Positions 15,530 through 24,088 of a DNA stretch of 64,000 bases are shown in pieces. The notes beneath the pieces are model-generated. The model ran no database searches, had not been told where the DNA came from, and saw only the letters and a program-made list of their open reading frames with translations. Within the stretch, counting starts at the first letter, position 1; each line of letters starts with the position of its first letter. A program made the translations under genes and the position numbers. Source of the stretch: Sphingomonas brevis (lineage in GTDB: Bacteria; Pseudomonadota; Alphaproteobacteria; Sphingomonadales; Sphingomonadaceae); the NCBI RefSeq assembly GCF_023516505.1, contig NZ_JAMGBB010000001.1:186001-250000 (forward strand), given 5' to 3'.

Positions 15530-16228
15530 TTAGGCGCCGGCGACTTCCGTCGTGTCGAGGCGAACGCCCGGCCCCATCGAGGAGCTGATGGCGATCTTCT
15601 TGACGTACTTGCCCTTGGCACCCGACGGCTTAGCCTTGACGATGGCGTCGACGAACGCATCGAAATTGGCCTTGAGGTCGGCTTCGGGGAAGCTCGCCTT
15701 GCCGATGCCGGCATGGATGATCCCGGCCTTTTCGACGCGGAACTCGACCTGGCCGGACTTGGCGTCCTTGACCGCCTGGCCGACGTTCGGAGTGACGGTG
15801 CCCAGCTTCGGGTTCGGCATCAGGCCCTTGGGGCCCAGCACCTTACCGAGGCGGCCGACGATGCCCATCATGTCCGGGGTCGCGATGACCCGGTCATAAT
15901 TGGTGTCGCCGCCCTGCATGGCTTCCATCAGGTCCTCGGCGCCGACGATCTCGGCACCCGCCTTCTTGGCTTCCTCGGCCTTGTCGCCCTTGGCGAACAC
16001 GGCGACGCGGACGTCCTTGCCGGTGCCCTTGGGCAGGTTGACCACACCGCGGACCATCTGGTCGGCATGGCGCGGGTCGACGCCCAGGTTGATCGCCACT
16101 TCGACGGTTTCGTCGAACTTGGACGTGGCCAGGCTCTTCACCAGGCCGATCGCCTCGGCGACGCCATAATGATTGTTGGGATCGACCTTGCCGTCGAACG
16201 CCTTCTGCTTCTTCGTGAGCTTTGCCAT
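15530..16228 (-). CDS. rplA: 50S ribosomal protein L1
   Basis: L1 stalk protein of the large subunit that binds 23S rRNA and helps release E-site tRNA. 232 aa, normal. Typical blocks are [44 protein letters not shown] and the C-terminal [10 protein letters not shown]. It follows rplK with a 4-bp gap, the standard L11 operon. In many bacteria free L1 represses translation of rplK-rplA mRNA; a site near rplK was not resolved here. Confidence 0.98.
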   Translation of the reverse strand: MAKLTKKQKAFDGKVDPNNHYGVAEAIGLVKSLATSKFDETVEVAINLGVDPRHADQMVRGVVNLPKGTGKDVRVAVFAKGDKAEEAKKAGAEIVGAEDLMEAMQGGDTNYDRVIATPDMMGIVGRLGKVLGPKGLMPNPKLGTVTPNVGQAVKDAKSGQVEFRVEKAGIIHAGIGKASFPEADLKANFDAFVDAIVKAKPSGAKGKYVKKIAISSSMGPGVRLDTTEVAGA

Positions 16229-16232
16229 CGCC

Positions 16233-16664
16233 TTAGCCCTCCACTACCTGGAGGCCCATCGCGCGAGCGGAGCCTTCGATGATCTTGGTCGCGGCCTCAA
16301 GGTCGTTGGCATTGAGGTCCTTCATCTTCGCGGTGGCGATTTCCGCCAGCTGCGAGCGCTTGATCGTTCCCGCGCTGACCTTGCCCGGCTCCTTCGAACC
16401 CGACTTCAACTTGGCCGCCTTCTTCAGCAGGAAGCTCGCCGGCGGTGTCTTGGTGGTGAAGGAGAAGCTACGATCCGCGTAGACGGTGATCACCGTCGGG
16501 ATCGGCGCGCTCTTTTCAAGGTCCTGCGTCGCGGCGTTGAACGCCTTGCAGAATTCCATGATGTTGACGCCGCGCTGGCCCAGGGCGGGACCGATCGGCG
16601 GGGAGGGATTGGCGGTGCCAGCCGGCACCTGGAGCTTGATATAGCCCGTGATTTTCTTAGCCAT
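16233..16664 (-). CDS. rplK: 50S ribosomal protein L11
   Basis: Binds the GTPase-associated centre of 23S rRNA and is needed for the stringent response to uncharged tRNA. 143 aa. The family start is [16 protein letters not shown], so ATG 16664 is chosen over the in-frame upstream codon at 16673. The block [22 protein letters not shown] is diagnostic. It heads the rplK-rplA pair. A candidate promoter lies at 16796-16824. It is separated from nusG by the efflux cassette, which is unusual. Confidence 0.98.
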   Translation of the reverse strand: MAKKITGYIKLQVPAGTANPSPPIGPALGQRGVNIMEFCKAFNAATQDLEKSAPIPTVITVYADRSFSFTTKTPPASFLLKKAAKLKSGSKEPGKVSAGTIKRSQLAEIATAKMKDLNANDLEAATKIIEGSARAMGLQVVEG

Positions 16665-16795
16665 TTTTCTCACTCTGTAGTGGAGTTGGGCAGGGCAGGC
16701 CCCGCTTGCGTCCGTTCAAGTTTAGCGGTCCAGACGGCTTCGTCCCGAAGAACTCGGCCTCCCGCAATCCAATGCTGATGCTTTGGAAGGCGGCG

Positions 16796-16824
16796 CCTTT
16801 AGCGGAACGATCACAGTTTGTGAA
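16796..16824 (-). promoter_or_regulatory. Candidate promoter of rplKA
   Basis: Minus strand TTCACA (one mismatch to TTGACA), 17-bp spacer, TAAAGG. It would give a leader of about 125 nt before rplK. Confidence 0.55.
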
Positions 16825-16833
16825 GACCATCCC

Positions 16834-16857
16834 GTCACCCCGGACCTGATCCGGGGT
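16834..16857. repeat. Dispersed palindrome (CCCCGGA type)
   Basis: ACCCCGGA, loop CCTGA, TCCGGGGT, preceded by CGTC. Same core as the inner stem of the rplA terminator at 15479 and close to the copy at 23041. Confidence 0.7.
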
Positions 16858-17016
16858 CTGCCTGCTACCTTACGACGGTGGAAAGAAAAGGCGGATCCAT
16901 GACCGGACCGGCACTGTCCCCCAGACAGTCCCGCATGCCGATCATCTAGCCCGGGATGACGAGACAGTGGATTCCTGATTAACTCCGGGCTGACGAGTTG
17001 GGGGAGGGGTGAGGGC

Positions 17017-17637
17017 ATGAGCGCATCGCGGATCGTAGCGGGAATCGCGGCGCTGGTCGGCTGGGCCGGGCTGGTGCTGCAATATGTCATCTTCGCCGAT
17101 CGGGTCGGACTGGGCCTCGCGACCTGGCGCTATGTCGGCTTTTTCACCGTCCTGTCGAACATCGGCATCGCCTGCATCGCCAGTGCCATCGCGCTTGGGC
17201 GGCGGAACAGGCTGACGGCTGCGCGGGCACGGCTGATGGGGCTGACGGCGATCGTCACCGTGGGCTTCGTCTATTCGATCCTCTTGAGGTCGATGTGGAA
17301 CCCGACCGGCCTGCAGAAGCTGGTCGATGCCGCGCTGCACGACTGGACGCCGATCCTCTACGCGATCCTGTGGGCGCTGATGCCGCACGGCGAGCTTAAA
17401 TGGAGCGACCTTAAATGGGCGCTGGTCCCTCCCGCTCTCTACCTCGCCTATGCGATGGCGCGCGGGGCGGTGGACGGCTGGTATCCCTATTATTTCCTCA
17501 ACCCGGCGCTGCAGAGCGGGATCGAGCTGGCAATGAGCATCGTCGGCATGATCGGCGTGTTCGCCATCATTGCCGGGTGCGGGGTGGCGCTTGATATGAG
17601 GTTGGCAGGTAAGAAAGGGCAAGCCGTCACGGAGTGA
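17017..17637 (+). CDS. Pr6Pr family integral membrane protein
   Basis: 206 aa with about six hydrophobic segments, matching the Pr6Pr family (six-helix membrane proteins of unknown function). Recognisable features are TWRYVGFFTVLSNIGI near the second helix, the MWNPTGLQ loop, and the segment with W-Y-P-Y-Y-F-L-N-P before the last helix. The ATG at 17017 is preceded by GGGGAGGGGTGAGGG. It stands alone, divergent from rplK and convergent with the ABC permease gene. No role can be assigned from context. Confidence 0.75.
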   Translation: MSASRIVAGIAALVGWAGLVLQYVIFADRVGLGLATWRYVGFFTVLSNIGIACIASAIALGRRNRLTAARARLMGLTAIVTVGFVYSILLRSMWNPTGLQKLVDAALHDWTPILYAILWALMPHGELKWSDLKWALVPPALYLAYAMARGAVDGWYPYYFLNPALQSGIELAMSIVGMIGVFAIIAGCGVALDMRLAGKKGQAVTE

Positions 17638-17748
17638 ATCCGTGACGTCGATCGGGTTCGGCTCCGCCGACCCGTCGGCCGGCACTCGCCGTCTCTCGCG
17701 TAGCGACGCTCGCTTTGCTCCGCTCTCGTTACGCTCGGCGGCTCGTGC

Positions 17749-18882
17749 TCAATCCAGCGTTGTCCGGTACTTCATCACGGCGATTCCGGCGACGATCACC
17801 ACGAACAGCAGCAGCGCGCCAAGGCTCGGCGCCGCCTCGGCGATGCCGACGCCCTTCAGCATCGCTCCGCGCACGACCCGCAGCATGTGGGTGACGGGCA
17901 GGGCCGAGCCAAGCCACTGCGCCCATTGCGGCATGCCGCGGAACGGGAACAGGAACCCAGACAGCAGGATCGACGGCAGGAAATAGAAGAAACTCATCTG
18001 CATCGCCTGGAGCTGGTTCCTGGCGAGAGTCGAAATCAGGAAGCCAAGGCTGAGGCTGCCGATAATGAACAGGAACAGGCCGAGGATGAGCGCTGCCCAG
18101 CCGCCCGCCATCGGCACGCCGAACAGCAGCCGTGCCATCGTGATGATCAGGGTCGCCTGGATGATTCCGACCAGGACAAATGGGGTGAGCTTGCCGACCA
18201 TGACCTCGATCGGGCGAAGCGGTGTGGACAGCAGCGTCTCCATCGTGCCGCGCTCGGTCTCGCGGGTCATCGCCAGAGCCGTCATCATGACCAGGGTCAT
18301 GGTGAGGATAGTCGCGACCAGGCCGGGGACGATGTTGTAGCTGGTGATGTTTTCCGGATTGTAGCGGCGCTGGATGATGACCTCGAACGGCTGCGGACCG
18401 GCGCCGATACTCGCCAGCGGGCCTTTGAGGTCATGGCTCAGCCCTTCGTTCGGGAGCGAGGCGAGAGCGGCTACGGCGGGCCCGGTCGCGGACGGATCCG
18501 AGGCGTCCGCCTCGACCAATATCTGCGGCTTGTCCCGGCGCACGACGCGCCGCGTGAAATCGCCCGGGATGGTGATGGCGAACTGGACCGCGCCGCGCTC
18601 GATCAGCTTATCCATCTCCGCCGGGCTGCGGGCGACATGGTCGATGCTGAAATATTCGCTGCGCTGGAGCGCGCCGACGATCGAGCGGGAGAATTGCCCC
18701 TGGTCCTGGACCAGCACGGCCGTCGGCAAATGCTTGGGATCGGTATTGATGGCATAGCCGAACAGCAGCAGCTGGAAGACCGGGATGCCGATCATCATGG
18801 CGTAGGTCAGCCGGTCGCGGACCAGCTGGGTGAACTCCTTGGCCAGCACGGCCAGCATGCGCGAAAGCGACAGGCCCATCAT
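17749..18882 (-). CDS. ABC-2 type transporter permease (YhhJ/YbhR-like)
   Basis: Inner-membrane permease, 377 aa. One transmembrane helix (about 30-48) is followed by a large periplasmic domain to about 175, then five helices at 180-375, the usual ABC-2 exporter plan. The C-terminal PFRGMPQWAQWLGSALPVTHMLRVVRG is characteristic. Its start overlaps the ATPase stop by 4 bp. It is the last gene of a TetR-OMF-HlyD-ATPase-permease operon. Only one permease is present; the related YbhFSR system uses two, so this one may work as a homodimer. Confidence 0.9.
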   Translation of the reverse strand: MMGLSLSRMLAVLAKEFTQLVRDRLTYAMMIGIPVFQLLLFGYAINTDPKHLPTAVLVQDQGQFSRSIVGALQRSEYFSIDHVARSPAEMDKLIERGAVQFAITIPGDFTRRVVRRDKPQILVEADASDPSATGPAVAALASLPNEGLSHDLKGPLASIGAGPQPFEVIIQRRYNPENITSYNIVPGLVATILTMTLVMMTALAMTRETERGTMETLLSTPLRPIEVMVGKLTPFVLVGIIQATLIITMARLLFGVPMAGGWAALILGLFLFIIGSLSLGFLISTLARNQLQAMQMSFFYFLPSILLSGFLFPFRGMPQWAQWLGSALPVTHMLRVVRGAMLKGVGIAEAAPSLGALLLFVVIVAGIAVMKYRTTLD

Positions 18883-19805
18883 GCTGCCTTGACCTCGGGC
18901 GGGGCGTGGGTGCGCATCAGGTGGATGAACACATCCTCCAGCGTCGGCTGAACTTCGGCCCAGCGGATGGGGTCCTTGCGATAGGGCGCGATCGCCGCCT
19001 CAAGGGCTGCTCGATCGGTTCCGCTGACGTGCAGTGCCTCGCCGAACGGCGCGGCCATGTCGACGCCGGGCAGGGATGCCAGCTCGCGGGACAGGCGGTC
19101 GGCTCGCGGTCCCTCCGCTTCGAACGTCACAAGCCCGCTCTGGGCGATCACGGCCTCGCCCGTGCCGCGGGCGATCAGCTTGCCGTTGAAGATATAGGCG
19201 ATCTCGTGACAGCGCTCGGCCTCGTCCATGTAATGGGTCGACACCATCACGGTCATGCCGTCGTCGGCCAGGCGGTGGATCTCGTCCCAAAAGTCGCGCC
19301 GGGCCTGCGGGTCGACGCCGGCGGTGGGCTCGTCGAGCAGCAGCAACTTGGGTTCGTGCATGACCGCGGCGGCCAACGCCAACCGTTGTTTCCAGCCGCC
19401 CGACAGATTTCCCGCCAGCTGCTTGCGGCGATGGGTCAGTCCAAGCTTGTCGAGCGTCTCGTCGACACGGGCGAAGACGTTGTCGAGGCTGTAGACCCTG
19501 GCGATGAACGCCAGATTTTCCTCGATCGTCAGGTCTTCGTACAGCGAGAAGCGCTGGGTCATGTAGCCTGTCTGGCGCTTGATCAATTCGGCCTGGCTGG
19601 GGAAGTCATAATCGAGAACACGGCCATGGCCGCCATCCGGCGTCAGCAGCCCGCACAGCATCCTGAGGCTGGTCGTCTTGCCTGAGCCATTGGGACCGAG
19701 GAAGCCGGTGATATGCCCCTGCTCGATCTGCAGCGACACATTGTCGACCGCCTGGAGCGAACCGAAGCGCTTGCTCAGACCTTGGACGTCGATGGCAAGA
19801 GTCAC
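18879..19805 (-). CDS. ABC transporter ATP-binding protein (drug/lipid exporter type)
   Basis: Energising subunit of the exporter, 308 aa. Walker A GPNGSGKTT lies at residues 37-45, the signature is LSGGWKQRLALA, and Walker B LLLLDEPTAGVDP follows with H-loop STHYMDEAERC. The C-terminal extension of about 80 aa is usual for CcmA/YbhF-type proteins. Only one ATPase domain is present. The start overlaps the HlyD stop by 4 bp and the end overlaps the permease start by 4 bp, pointing to coupled translation. Substrate is unknown. Confidence 0.93.
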   Translation of the reverse strand: MTLAIDVQGLSKRFGSLQAVDNVSLQIEQGHITGFLGPNGSGKTTSLRMLCGLLTPDGGHGRVLDYDFPSQAELIKRQTGYMTQRFSLYEDLTIEENLAFIARVYSLDNVFARVDETLDKLGLTHRRKQLAGNLSGGWKQRLALAAAVMHEPKLLLLDEPTAGVDPQARRDFWDEIHRLADDGMTVMVSTHYMDEAERCHEIAYIFNGKLIARGTGEAVIAQSGLVTFEAEGPRADRLSRELASLPGVDMAAPFGEALHVSGTDRAALEAAIAPYRKDPIRWAEVQPTLEDVFIHLMRTHAPPEVKAA

Positions 19806-20749
19806 GGCAACGGCTCGACGTCGACCGGCAGGCCGGGCATCAGGCCGGCCGGCTTCGCGGGCAAGGCTTCGACCATGAACACCAGCCGGTCGCGGCTGTC
19901 GCGACTGAAGATGATTGGCGGAGTGAATTCGGACCGCGGGCTGACATAGCTGATTTTCGCGGTCAGGCCGGGTGCGCAGCTATCGCAGGAGAAGCGAACC
20001 GACTGGCCCGGACGATAGCGCGCCACATCCTGTTCGGGGACGAAGAAGCGCACCTTGATCCGGTCGTCCGGCAGGATGCTGACCACCGGCTGGTTGGCCG
20101 CGACCCATTCGCCCGGCCGGAAGAATATCTCTTCGACCCGCGCCGGAGACGGCGACGGCGGCGAAAGCTGGCCGACCCTGATGTCGACTTCGCGCGATCC
20201 GCCCTTTGCCTGGTTTTCCTGCGCCCGGGCGGCGGCAACCTGGGCCCGTCGCGCCTCGGCGGTCTGCTGCGCCGCCCGAAGCCTGGCCGAGGCTTCGCGG
20301 AGCGCTGCCTCAGCGGTATCGATTTCGGTTCCGGCAACGGCCGCAGCGTCGTCGCGCCGCACGCCGAGAAGTCGATTGAGGTCGCGGCGCGCCTTGTCGG
20401 CATCGGCTGCCGCTGCCGCCACCTCGGCCTCGGCCTGCTGGGCATTGGCCTGGGCAGAAGCGATTTGCGTGCGCGCCTCGGTGACCTGGGCCTGGGCCTG
20501 CTCGCCCTGCGCGGACAGGGTTGCAGGGTCGATCGCGAACAGCCGTGCGCCGCCGGCTATGCGCTGGCCTTCCTCGGCCATGATCGAGCCGACCGTGCCG
20601 GCGACCGGCGCGGCGAGGAACAGGCTTTCGCCCTCGACATAGCCCGAAAGATATCGCTCGCGTGGGCCTGGGCCGAACCAGCGCCAGGCCAGATATGCCA
20701 CGGCGACGATCGCCACGAGCAGGATCAGGATTCTCACCCCCCGGGTCAT
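19802..20749 (-). CDS. HlyD-family periplasmic adaptor protein
   Basis: Membrane fusion protein bridging the ABC permease and the outer-membrane factor, 315 aa. One N-terminal transmembrane anchor (about 5-24) is followed by a split lipoyl/biotinyl-like domain (VAGTVGSIMAEEGQRIAGG near 49-67). A long Ala/Gln/Glu-rich coiled-coil hairpin runs from about 75 to 185, and a beta-barrel region carries VRFSCDSCAPGLTAKISYV. Two close cysteines there are unusual for the family. It overlaps both neighbours by 4 bp. Confidence 0.9.
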   Translation of the reverse strand: MTRGVRILILLVAIVAVAYLAWRWFGPGPRERYLSGYVEGESLFLAAPVAGTVGSIMAEEGQRIAGGARLFAIDPATLSAQGEQAQAQVTEARTQIASAQANAQQAEAEVAAAAADADKARRDLNRLLGVRRDDAAAVAGTEIDTAEAALREASARLRAAQQTAEARRAQVAAARAQENQAKGGSREVDIRVGQLSPPSPSPARVEEIFFRPGEWVAANQPVVSILPDDRIKVRFFVPEQDVARYRPGQSVRFSCDSCAPGLTAKISYVSPRSEFTPPIIFSRDSRDRLVFMVEALPAKPAGLMPGLPVDVEPLP

Positions 20750-22299
20750 TGCTTGATCTCCATCGATTCCTCGCTCCAGCCTCCGCCGAGCGCCTTCACC
20801 AGAGCGACCGTATCGCGCGCCAGTGCCCCCCTGGTTTCAAGCAGCTGCTCTTTCAGGGACAGACGGCGCTCCTGCGCCTGAAGGACATCGGCAAGCGTGA
20901 CCAGGCCGCCGCGATGGCGGGTCCCGGCGATCTCCTCGGCCCGCGCCGCGGTGGCATGCGCCTGCTCCAGTTCCGCCAGTTTGCGCCGGTCGCCGTCGAC
21001 GTTGCCGAGCGCGTCCTCGACGTCTTGCAGGGCGGCCAGAACGGACTTGCGATAGGCAATCAGCGCCTGTTCCTGCCGAGCATTCTGTACCTCGATATTG
21101 GCGCGCCGTCGGCCGCCATCGAAAATCGGCCAGTCGAGTGCTGCTCCGGCGGAGAAGCCGCGGCTGCCCCATTCAAGCAGCGAGCCGAGCGCGGTGCTGA
21201 CCAGTGCCGGAGCGGCTGTCAGTGAAATTCGCGGGTAGAGGTCTGCGGTCGCAACGCCGATATCGGCAGTTGCCGCGGCCAGTTCGCGCTCGGCGGCGCG
21301 GATGTCCGGCCGCCGCCGGAGCAGGTCCGACGGCAGGCCGGGAGGCACGGCCGGGGATGTCACCGTTCCGGACTGCTGGGGGCAGTCCGGCGTGCGGTGA
21401 CATGGCAGGTTCCCCGGTCCCGACAGCTCATTGGCAAGTGCTTCGGGTGCCTGCCCGGTCAGCACGCCGAGCGCGTGAATTTCAGCCTTTGCATCGGCCT
21501 GCAGCGCAGGAATGGCAGCCGCGGCGGCAGAACGTTCCGAGCGCTGCTGTTCGAGAATCTGCCCGGTAACCAGGCCGCCCTTGGCCTGCGCCTCGACCAA
21601 CCGCTCCAAACGGTCCTGGCGGGCCAGTTCGGCCTCGGCGTTGGCGATCAGGGCCTGAAGCGTGCGCAGGCGCAGATAGGCGCCGGAAACCTCGGCGGCC
21701 ACCGCGACTTCGACATCGGTCCGATTCCAGATTGCGGCGCCGGTTCGCGCCGCGGCCGCCTCGCGTTCGCGGCGGTTGCGGCCGAACAGGTCGAGTTCCC
21801 AGCTGGCGTCAAAGCCGGCCCGCCACGTGGTGAACTCCTCGCCCGGTAGCGCAAAGCCGGCACCGCCGGCGCCGCCCGATCCCGGAGGAGCGGGGATTGC
21901 ATGTTCGCTGATCCGCTGGCGGATGACCGATGCTTCCGCCGCGACCTGTGGCGACGATCCTGCGCCGGCCACCCGTTCTTGGGCACGGGCCTCGCGGATC
22001 CGCGCTACCGCCAGCTCTATGTCGAGATTTTGGCGAAGCGACTGCTCCACCAGGCTGGACAGCCGCGCATCGCCGAAGCCGTTCCACCAACGGTCGAGCT
22101 CAGACTGTCCGCTGGCGGATGGTTCGAGATAGCCGCCGGGCACAGCTACGTCGGGTCGCTGATAATCGGGCCCGACCGTCGTGCATCCTGTGAGCATGAG
22201 AGCGCATATCAAGGCCGTTCGTCCCGAGCGAAGTCGAGGGACGTATCTCGACTTCGCTTCGCTTCGCTCGATACGAATGGAGATTGGATGCAACCTCAT
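20746..22299 (-). CDS. NodT-family efflux outer-membrane lipoprotein
   Basis: TolC-like outer-membrane channel of the ABC efflux system, 517 aa. A lipobox L-T-G-C is followed by TTVGPDYQRPDVAVPGGY, the typical mature NodT start. Two repeated coiled-coil OEP domains follow. The ATG at 22299 overlaps the TetR stop as ATGA, supporting translational coupling. The first 34 codons before the lipoprotein signal are unusual: they are largely a dispersed repeat (22216-22277) read as protein, giving a charged leader (IERSEAKSRYVPRLRSGR). A shorter start at a TTG just before the signal is possible but leaves no basic n-region. Confidence 0.9.
   Translation of the reverse strand: MRLHPISIRIERSEAKSRYVPRLRSGRTALICALMLTGCTTVGPDYQRPDVAVPGGYLEPSASGQSELDRWWNGFGDARLSSLVEQSLRQNLDIELAVARIREARAQERVAGAGSSPQVAAEASVIRQRISEHAIPAPPGSGGAGGAGFALPGEEFTTWRAGFDASWELDLFGRNRREREAAAARTGAAIWNRTDVEVAVAAEVSGAYLRLRTLQALIANAEAELARQDRLERLVEAQAKGGLVTGQILEQQRSERSAAAAAIPALQADAKAEIHALGVLTGQAPEALANELSGPGNLPCHRTPDCPQQSGTVTSPAVPPGLPSDLLRRRPDIRAAERELAAATADIGVATADLYPRISLTAAPALVSTALGSLLEWGSRGFSAGAALDWPIFDGGRRRANIEVQNARQEQALIAYRKSVLAALQDVEDALGNVDGDRRKLAELEQAHATAARAEEIAGTRHRGGLVTLADVLQAQERRLSLKEQLLETRGALARDTVALVKALGGGWSEESMEIKQ
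22216..22277. repeat. Dispersed repeat (AGCGAAGTCGAG type) inside the OMF gene
   Basis: Two inverted arms: CGTTCGTCCCGAGCGAAGTC... and ...CGACTTCGC(TTCGC)TTCGCTCGATACGAA. The same kind of element lies at 46789-46857. Here it falls inside the 5' end of the NodT gene and stays open in frame. Confidence 0.85.
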
Positions 22300-22925
22300 G
22301 CTGGCTGTCCAATCAGCAAGCCGTCCAACACCGTCTCGACATGCTGCTTGGCGAGTTCGCCAAGGTCGAGCGGCTCGCCGCCGATGGGCTCCAGCGTCTG
22401 GCGGTAGAGGATGCCCATCAACATCGGCCCGAGGAGCGAGAATGTGTGCAGGCGCGCATCGCCGGCGCGGACCTCGCCCTTGGCCTGAGCCATTTCAATC
22501 AGGGCGGTCATCGTGCCAATGGCCTTGGACACCACTTCGTCATGCCACACCTTGGCGAGCTCCGGGAAGTTGCCGGATTCGCTGATCACCATCTTGGCGA
22601 CGGCGCCGATCGGAACTCGGGCCGTCACCTCGACAAAGTTGGAAAAGAACAGGCGCACGAGATCGCCGAACGGTAGGCCCGCCTGGATCAGCGCGGCGCG
22701 CAGCCGTTCGACATTGGGCACGACCGCATCGCGTATCACCGCGCGAAACAGCTGCTCCTTGTCGGCGAAATAGAGATAGAGCGTGCCCTTCGACACGCCG
22801 GCCCGCTTGGCGATCTCATCCAGCTTCGCGGAAGCAAACCCCTTTTCCGCGAACACCTCAAGGGCCGCCGCGCAAATCTCGCGCGGCCGATCCTCTGCCC
22901 GGCGCTGGAATTTGGGTTGCTTCAC
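22296..22925 (-). CDS. TetR/AcrR family repressor of the efflux operon
   Basis: 209 aa. The N-terminal helix-turn-helix is clear: AALEVFAEKGFASAKLDEIA then GVSKGTLYLYFADKEQLF (about residues 21-60). The C-terminal ligand domain is of the AcrR C-terminal type. The start is GTG 22925 with AGGAG seven bases upstream. A perfect 14-bp palindrome ACTGACCGGTCAGT lies just upstream, so autoregulation is likely. It is the first gene of its own target operon and is coupled to the OMF gene by an ATGA overlap. The ligand is probably a substrate of the exporter. Confidence 0.93.
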   Translation of the reverse strand: MKQPKFQRRAEDRPREICAAALEVFAEKGFASAKLDEIAKRAGVSKGTLYLYFADKEQLFRAVIRDAVVPNVERLRAALIQAGLPFGDLVRLFFSNFVEVTARVPIGAVAKMVISESGNFPELAKVWHDEVVSKAIGTMTALIEMAQAKGEVRAGDARLHTFSLLGPMLMGILYRQTLEPIGGEPLDLGELAKQHVETVLDGLLIGQPA

Positions 22926-22937
22926 GAATCGCTCCTA

Positions 22938-22951
22938 ACTGACCGGTCAGT
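22938..22951. promoter_or_regulatory. TetR operator palindrome
   Basis: The perfect palindrome ACTGACCGGTCAGT is 12 bp upstream of the TetR GTG start, next to its AGGAG box. TTGCGT lies about 17 bp further upstream as a possible -35 (TTGCGT, 17 bp, TTACTG), which would place the operator over the -10/start region. Confidence 0.8.
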
Positions 22952-22998
22952 AAGTTAAATGATGATCGAAACGCAAGCGTTATCTGTTTGGCGCAACG

Positions 22999-23032
22999 AA
23001 AAAGGGCCGGCGTATGGCGCCAGCCCTTTTTT
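22999..23032 (-). terminator. Bidirectional terminator downstream of nusG
   Basis: Stem AAAAAGGGC / GCCCTTTTTT with inner GGCG/CGCC and a short loop; T-runs on both strands. It lies about 50 bp past the nusG stop and separates the secE-nusG unit from the TetR operon promoter region. Confidence 0.88.
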
Positions 23033-23040
23033 GAAAGCGG

Positions 23041-23064
23041 ATCCCGGACCAAGTCCGGGATGAC
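23041..23064. repeat. Dispersed palindrome (TCCCGGAC type)
   Basis: TCCCGGAC, loop CAA, GTCCGGGA, followed by TGACG. Lies between the nusG stop and its terminator. Confidence 0.75.
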
Positions 23065-23079
23065 GACCTTATCGGGTCG

Positions 23080-23616
23080 TCACTTCACTCTTTCGACCTG
23101 CTCGAACTCGAGCTCGACCGGCGTTGCGCGGCCGAAGATCGACACCGAAACCTTGACCCGGGCGCGGTCGAAATCGAGCTCCTCGACGACGCCGTTGAAG
23201 CTTGCGAACGGGCCGTCGAGCACCTTGACCGAATCGCCGATCTCATAGTCGACCTTGATCTTGGTCTTGGGCGCTGCCGCGGCCTCTTCCTTGGTGTCGA
23301 GCATCCGGTGGGCCTGGGCGTCCGGAATTGCTTGCGGCTTGCCGTTCGGCCCCAGGAAGCCGGTCACTTTCGGCGTATTCTTGACCAGGTGATAAACATC
23401 GTCGTTCATCGCCAGCTTGGCGAGCACGTAGCCCGGCATGAACTTGCGTTCGGCCTGGACCTTCTTGCCGCGCTTGATCTCGGTAACCGTTTCGGTCGGA
23501 ACCTCGACAGCCTCGACCAGGCTTTCGAGGCCGAGACGCTTGGCTTCGGACATGATCGCGTCGCGAACCTTGTTCTCGAAGCCGGAATAAGCGTGGATGA
23601 TGTACCAGCGGGACAT
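23080..23616 (-). CDS. nusG: Transcription termination/antitermination protein NusG
   Basis: Binds RNA polymerase beta', suppresses pausing and links to Rho or the ribosome. 178 aa. The N-terminal NGN domain starts MSRWYIIHAYSGFENKVR and contains KFMPGYVLAKLAM and TGFLGPNGKPQAIP. The C-terminal KOW domain is GDSVKVLDGPFASFNGVVEE. It sits 20 bp downstream of secE, the standard pair. It ends at a strong terminator, so unlike in many bacteria it is not read through into rplK. Confidence 0.98.
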   Translation of the reverse strand: MSRWYIIHAYSGFENKVRDAIMSEAKRLGLESLVEAVEVPTETVTEIKRGKKVQAERKFMPGYVLAKLAMNDDVYHLVKNTPKVTGFLGPNGKPQAIPDAQAHRMLDTKEEAAAAPKTKIKVDYEIGDSVKVLDGPFASFNGVVEELDFDRARVKVSVSIFGRATPVELEFEQVERVK

Positions 23617-23636
23617 TGGGTAACCTTCGAAAATCG

Positions 23637-23834
23637 TTAGCCGAGCAGGCCGAGGAGGAATTTGACGATCGCGCTGAACGCCGAATCGACACCGAAGAAG
23701 AAGATGGCGAGCATGGCGGTCATGATCAGCACCATGATGGCGGTGGTGCGGGTTTCCTTCATCGACGGCCAGACGACCTTGCTGCCTTCGGCACGCACCT
23801 GCCGGATGAATTCGCCTGGATTGACCTTTGCCAC
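23637..23834 (-). CDS. secE: Preprotein translocase subunit SecE
   Basis: Small essential subunit of SecYEG. The start is taken as GTG 23834, giving a 65-aa protein beginning VAKVNPGEFIRQVRAEGSKV, the normal single-helix SecE length; the open frame extends upstream to 23948 but that part is not SecE-like and runs toward tRNA-Trp. The conserved amphipathic segment RQVRAEGSKVVWPSMKET precedes one transmembrane helix. A GAAGG box lies about 11 bases upstream. It is followed closely by nusG. Confidence 0.95.
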   Translation of the reverse strand: MAKVNPGEFIRQVRAEGSKVVWPSMKETRTTAIMVLIMTAMLAIFFFGVDSAFSAIVKFLLGLLG

Positions 23835-23952
23835 TGTCTCGATGCCTTCAAACGGATAGAAAAACGAGGTCCGCGACCATCGTCGCAGGACCTCGAACGC
23901 GGGCGATGTAGCGCGGTTGCTGTCGCCCTTCAAGGCTGCGACGTTCACGACC

Positions 23953-24028
23953 TGGCAGGGGCAGAGGGACTCGAACCCACGACCCTCGGTTTTGGAGACC
24001 GATGCTCTACCAACTGAGCTATACCCCT
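23953..24028 (-). tRNA. trnW: tRNA-Trp (anticodon CCA)
   Basis: 76 nt on the minus strand beginning AGGGGTATAGCTCAGTTGG. The acceptor arm AGGGGTA pairs with TGCCCCT. The D-loop and the T-arm GTTCGAGTC are normal. The anticodon loop CT-CCA-AA reads UGG. The 3' CCA is encoded. A tRNA-Trp directly before secE-nusG is the common bacterial arrangement. Confidence 0.97.
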
Positions 24029-24088
24029 AGGCCGTGGCGCGACCTAATGTGCTGAGGGGATGCGCGCAAGTGCTGCCGCAACCATTAT

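Larger units (their letters stand above)
16665..17016. other. Intergenic region upstream of rplK (no gene seen)
   Basis: About 350 bases between divergent genes rplK and the Pr6Pr gene. It holds a candidate rplK promoter (16796-16824, minus strand), a perfect palindrome at 16837-16857, and a diverged palindromic stretch around 16930-17000 ending AACTCCGGGCTGACGAG. I see no convincing small gene. The Pr6Pr start is preceded by GGGGAGGGG. Confidence 0.6.

Noticed and set aside
20746-22299. Frameshift or pseudogene in the NodT gene start
   Set aside because: The repeat-derived leader stays open and in frame and the start overlaps TetR in a coupled way, so the gene is more likely intact.
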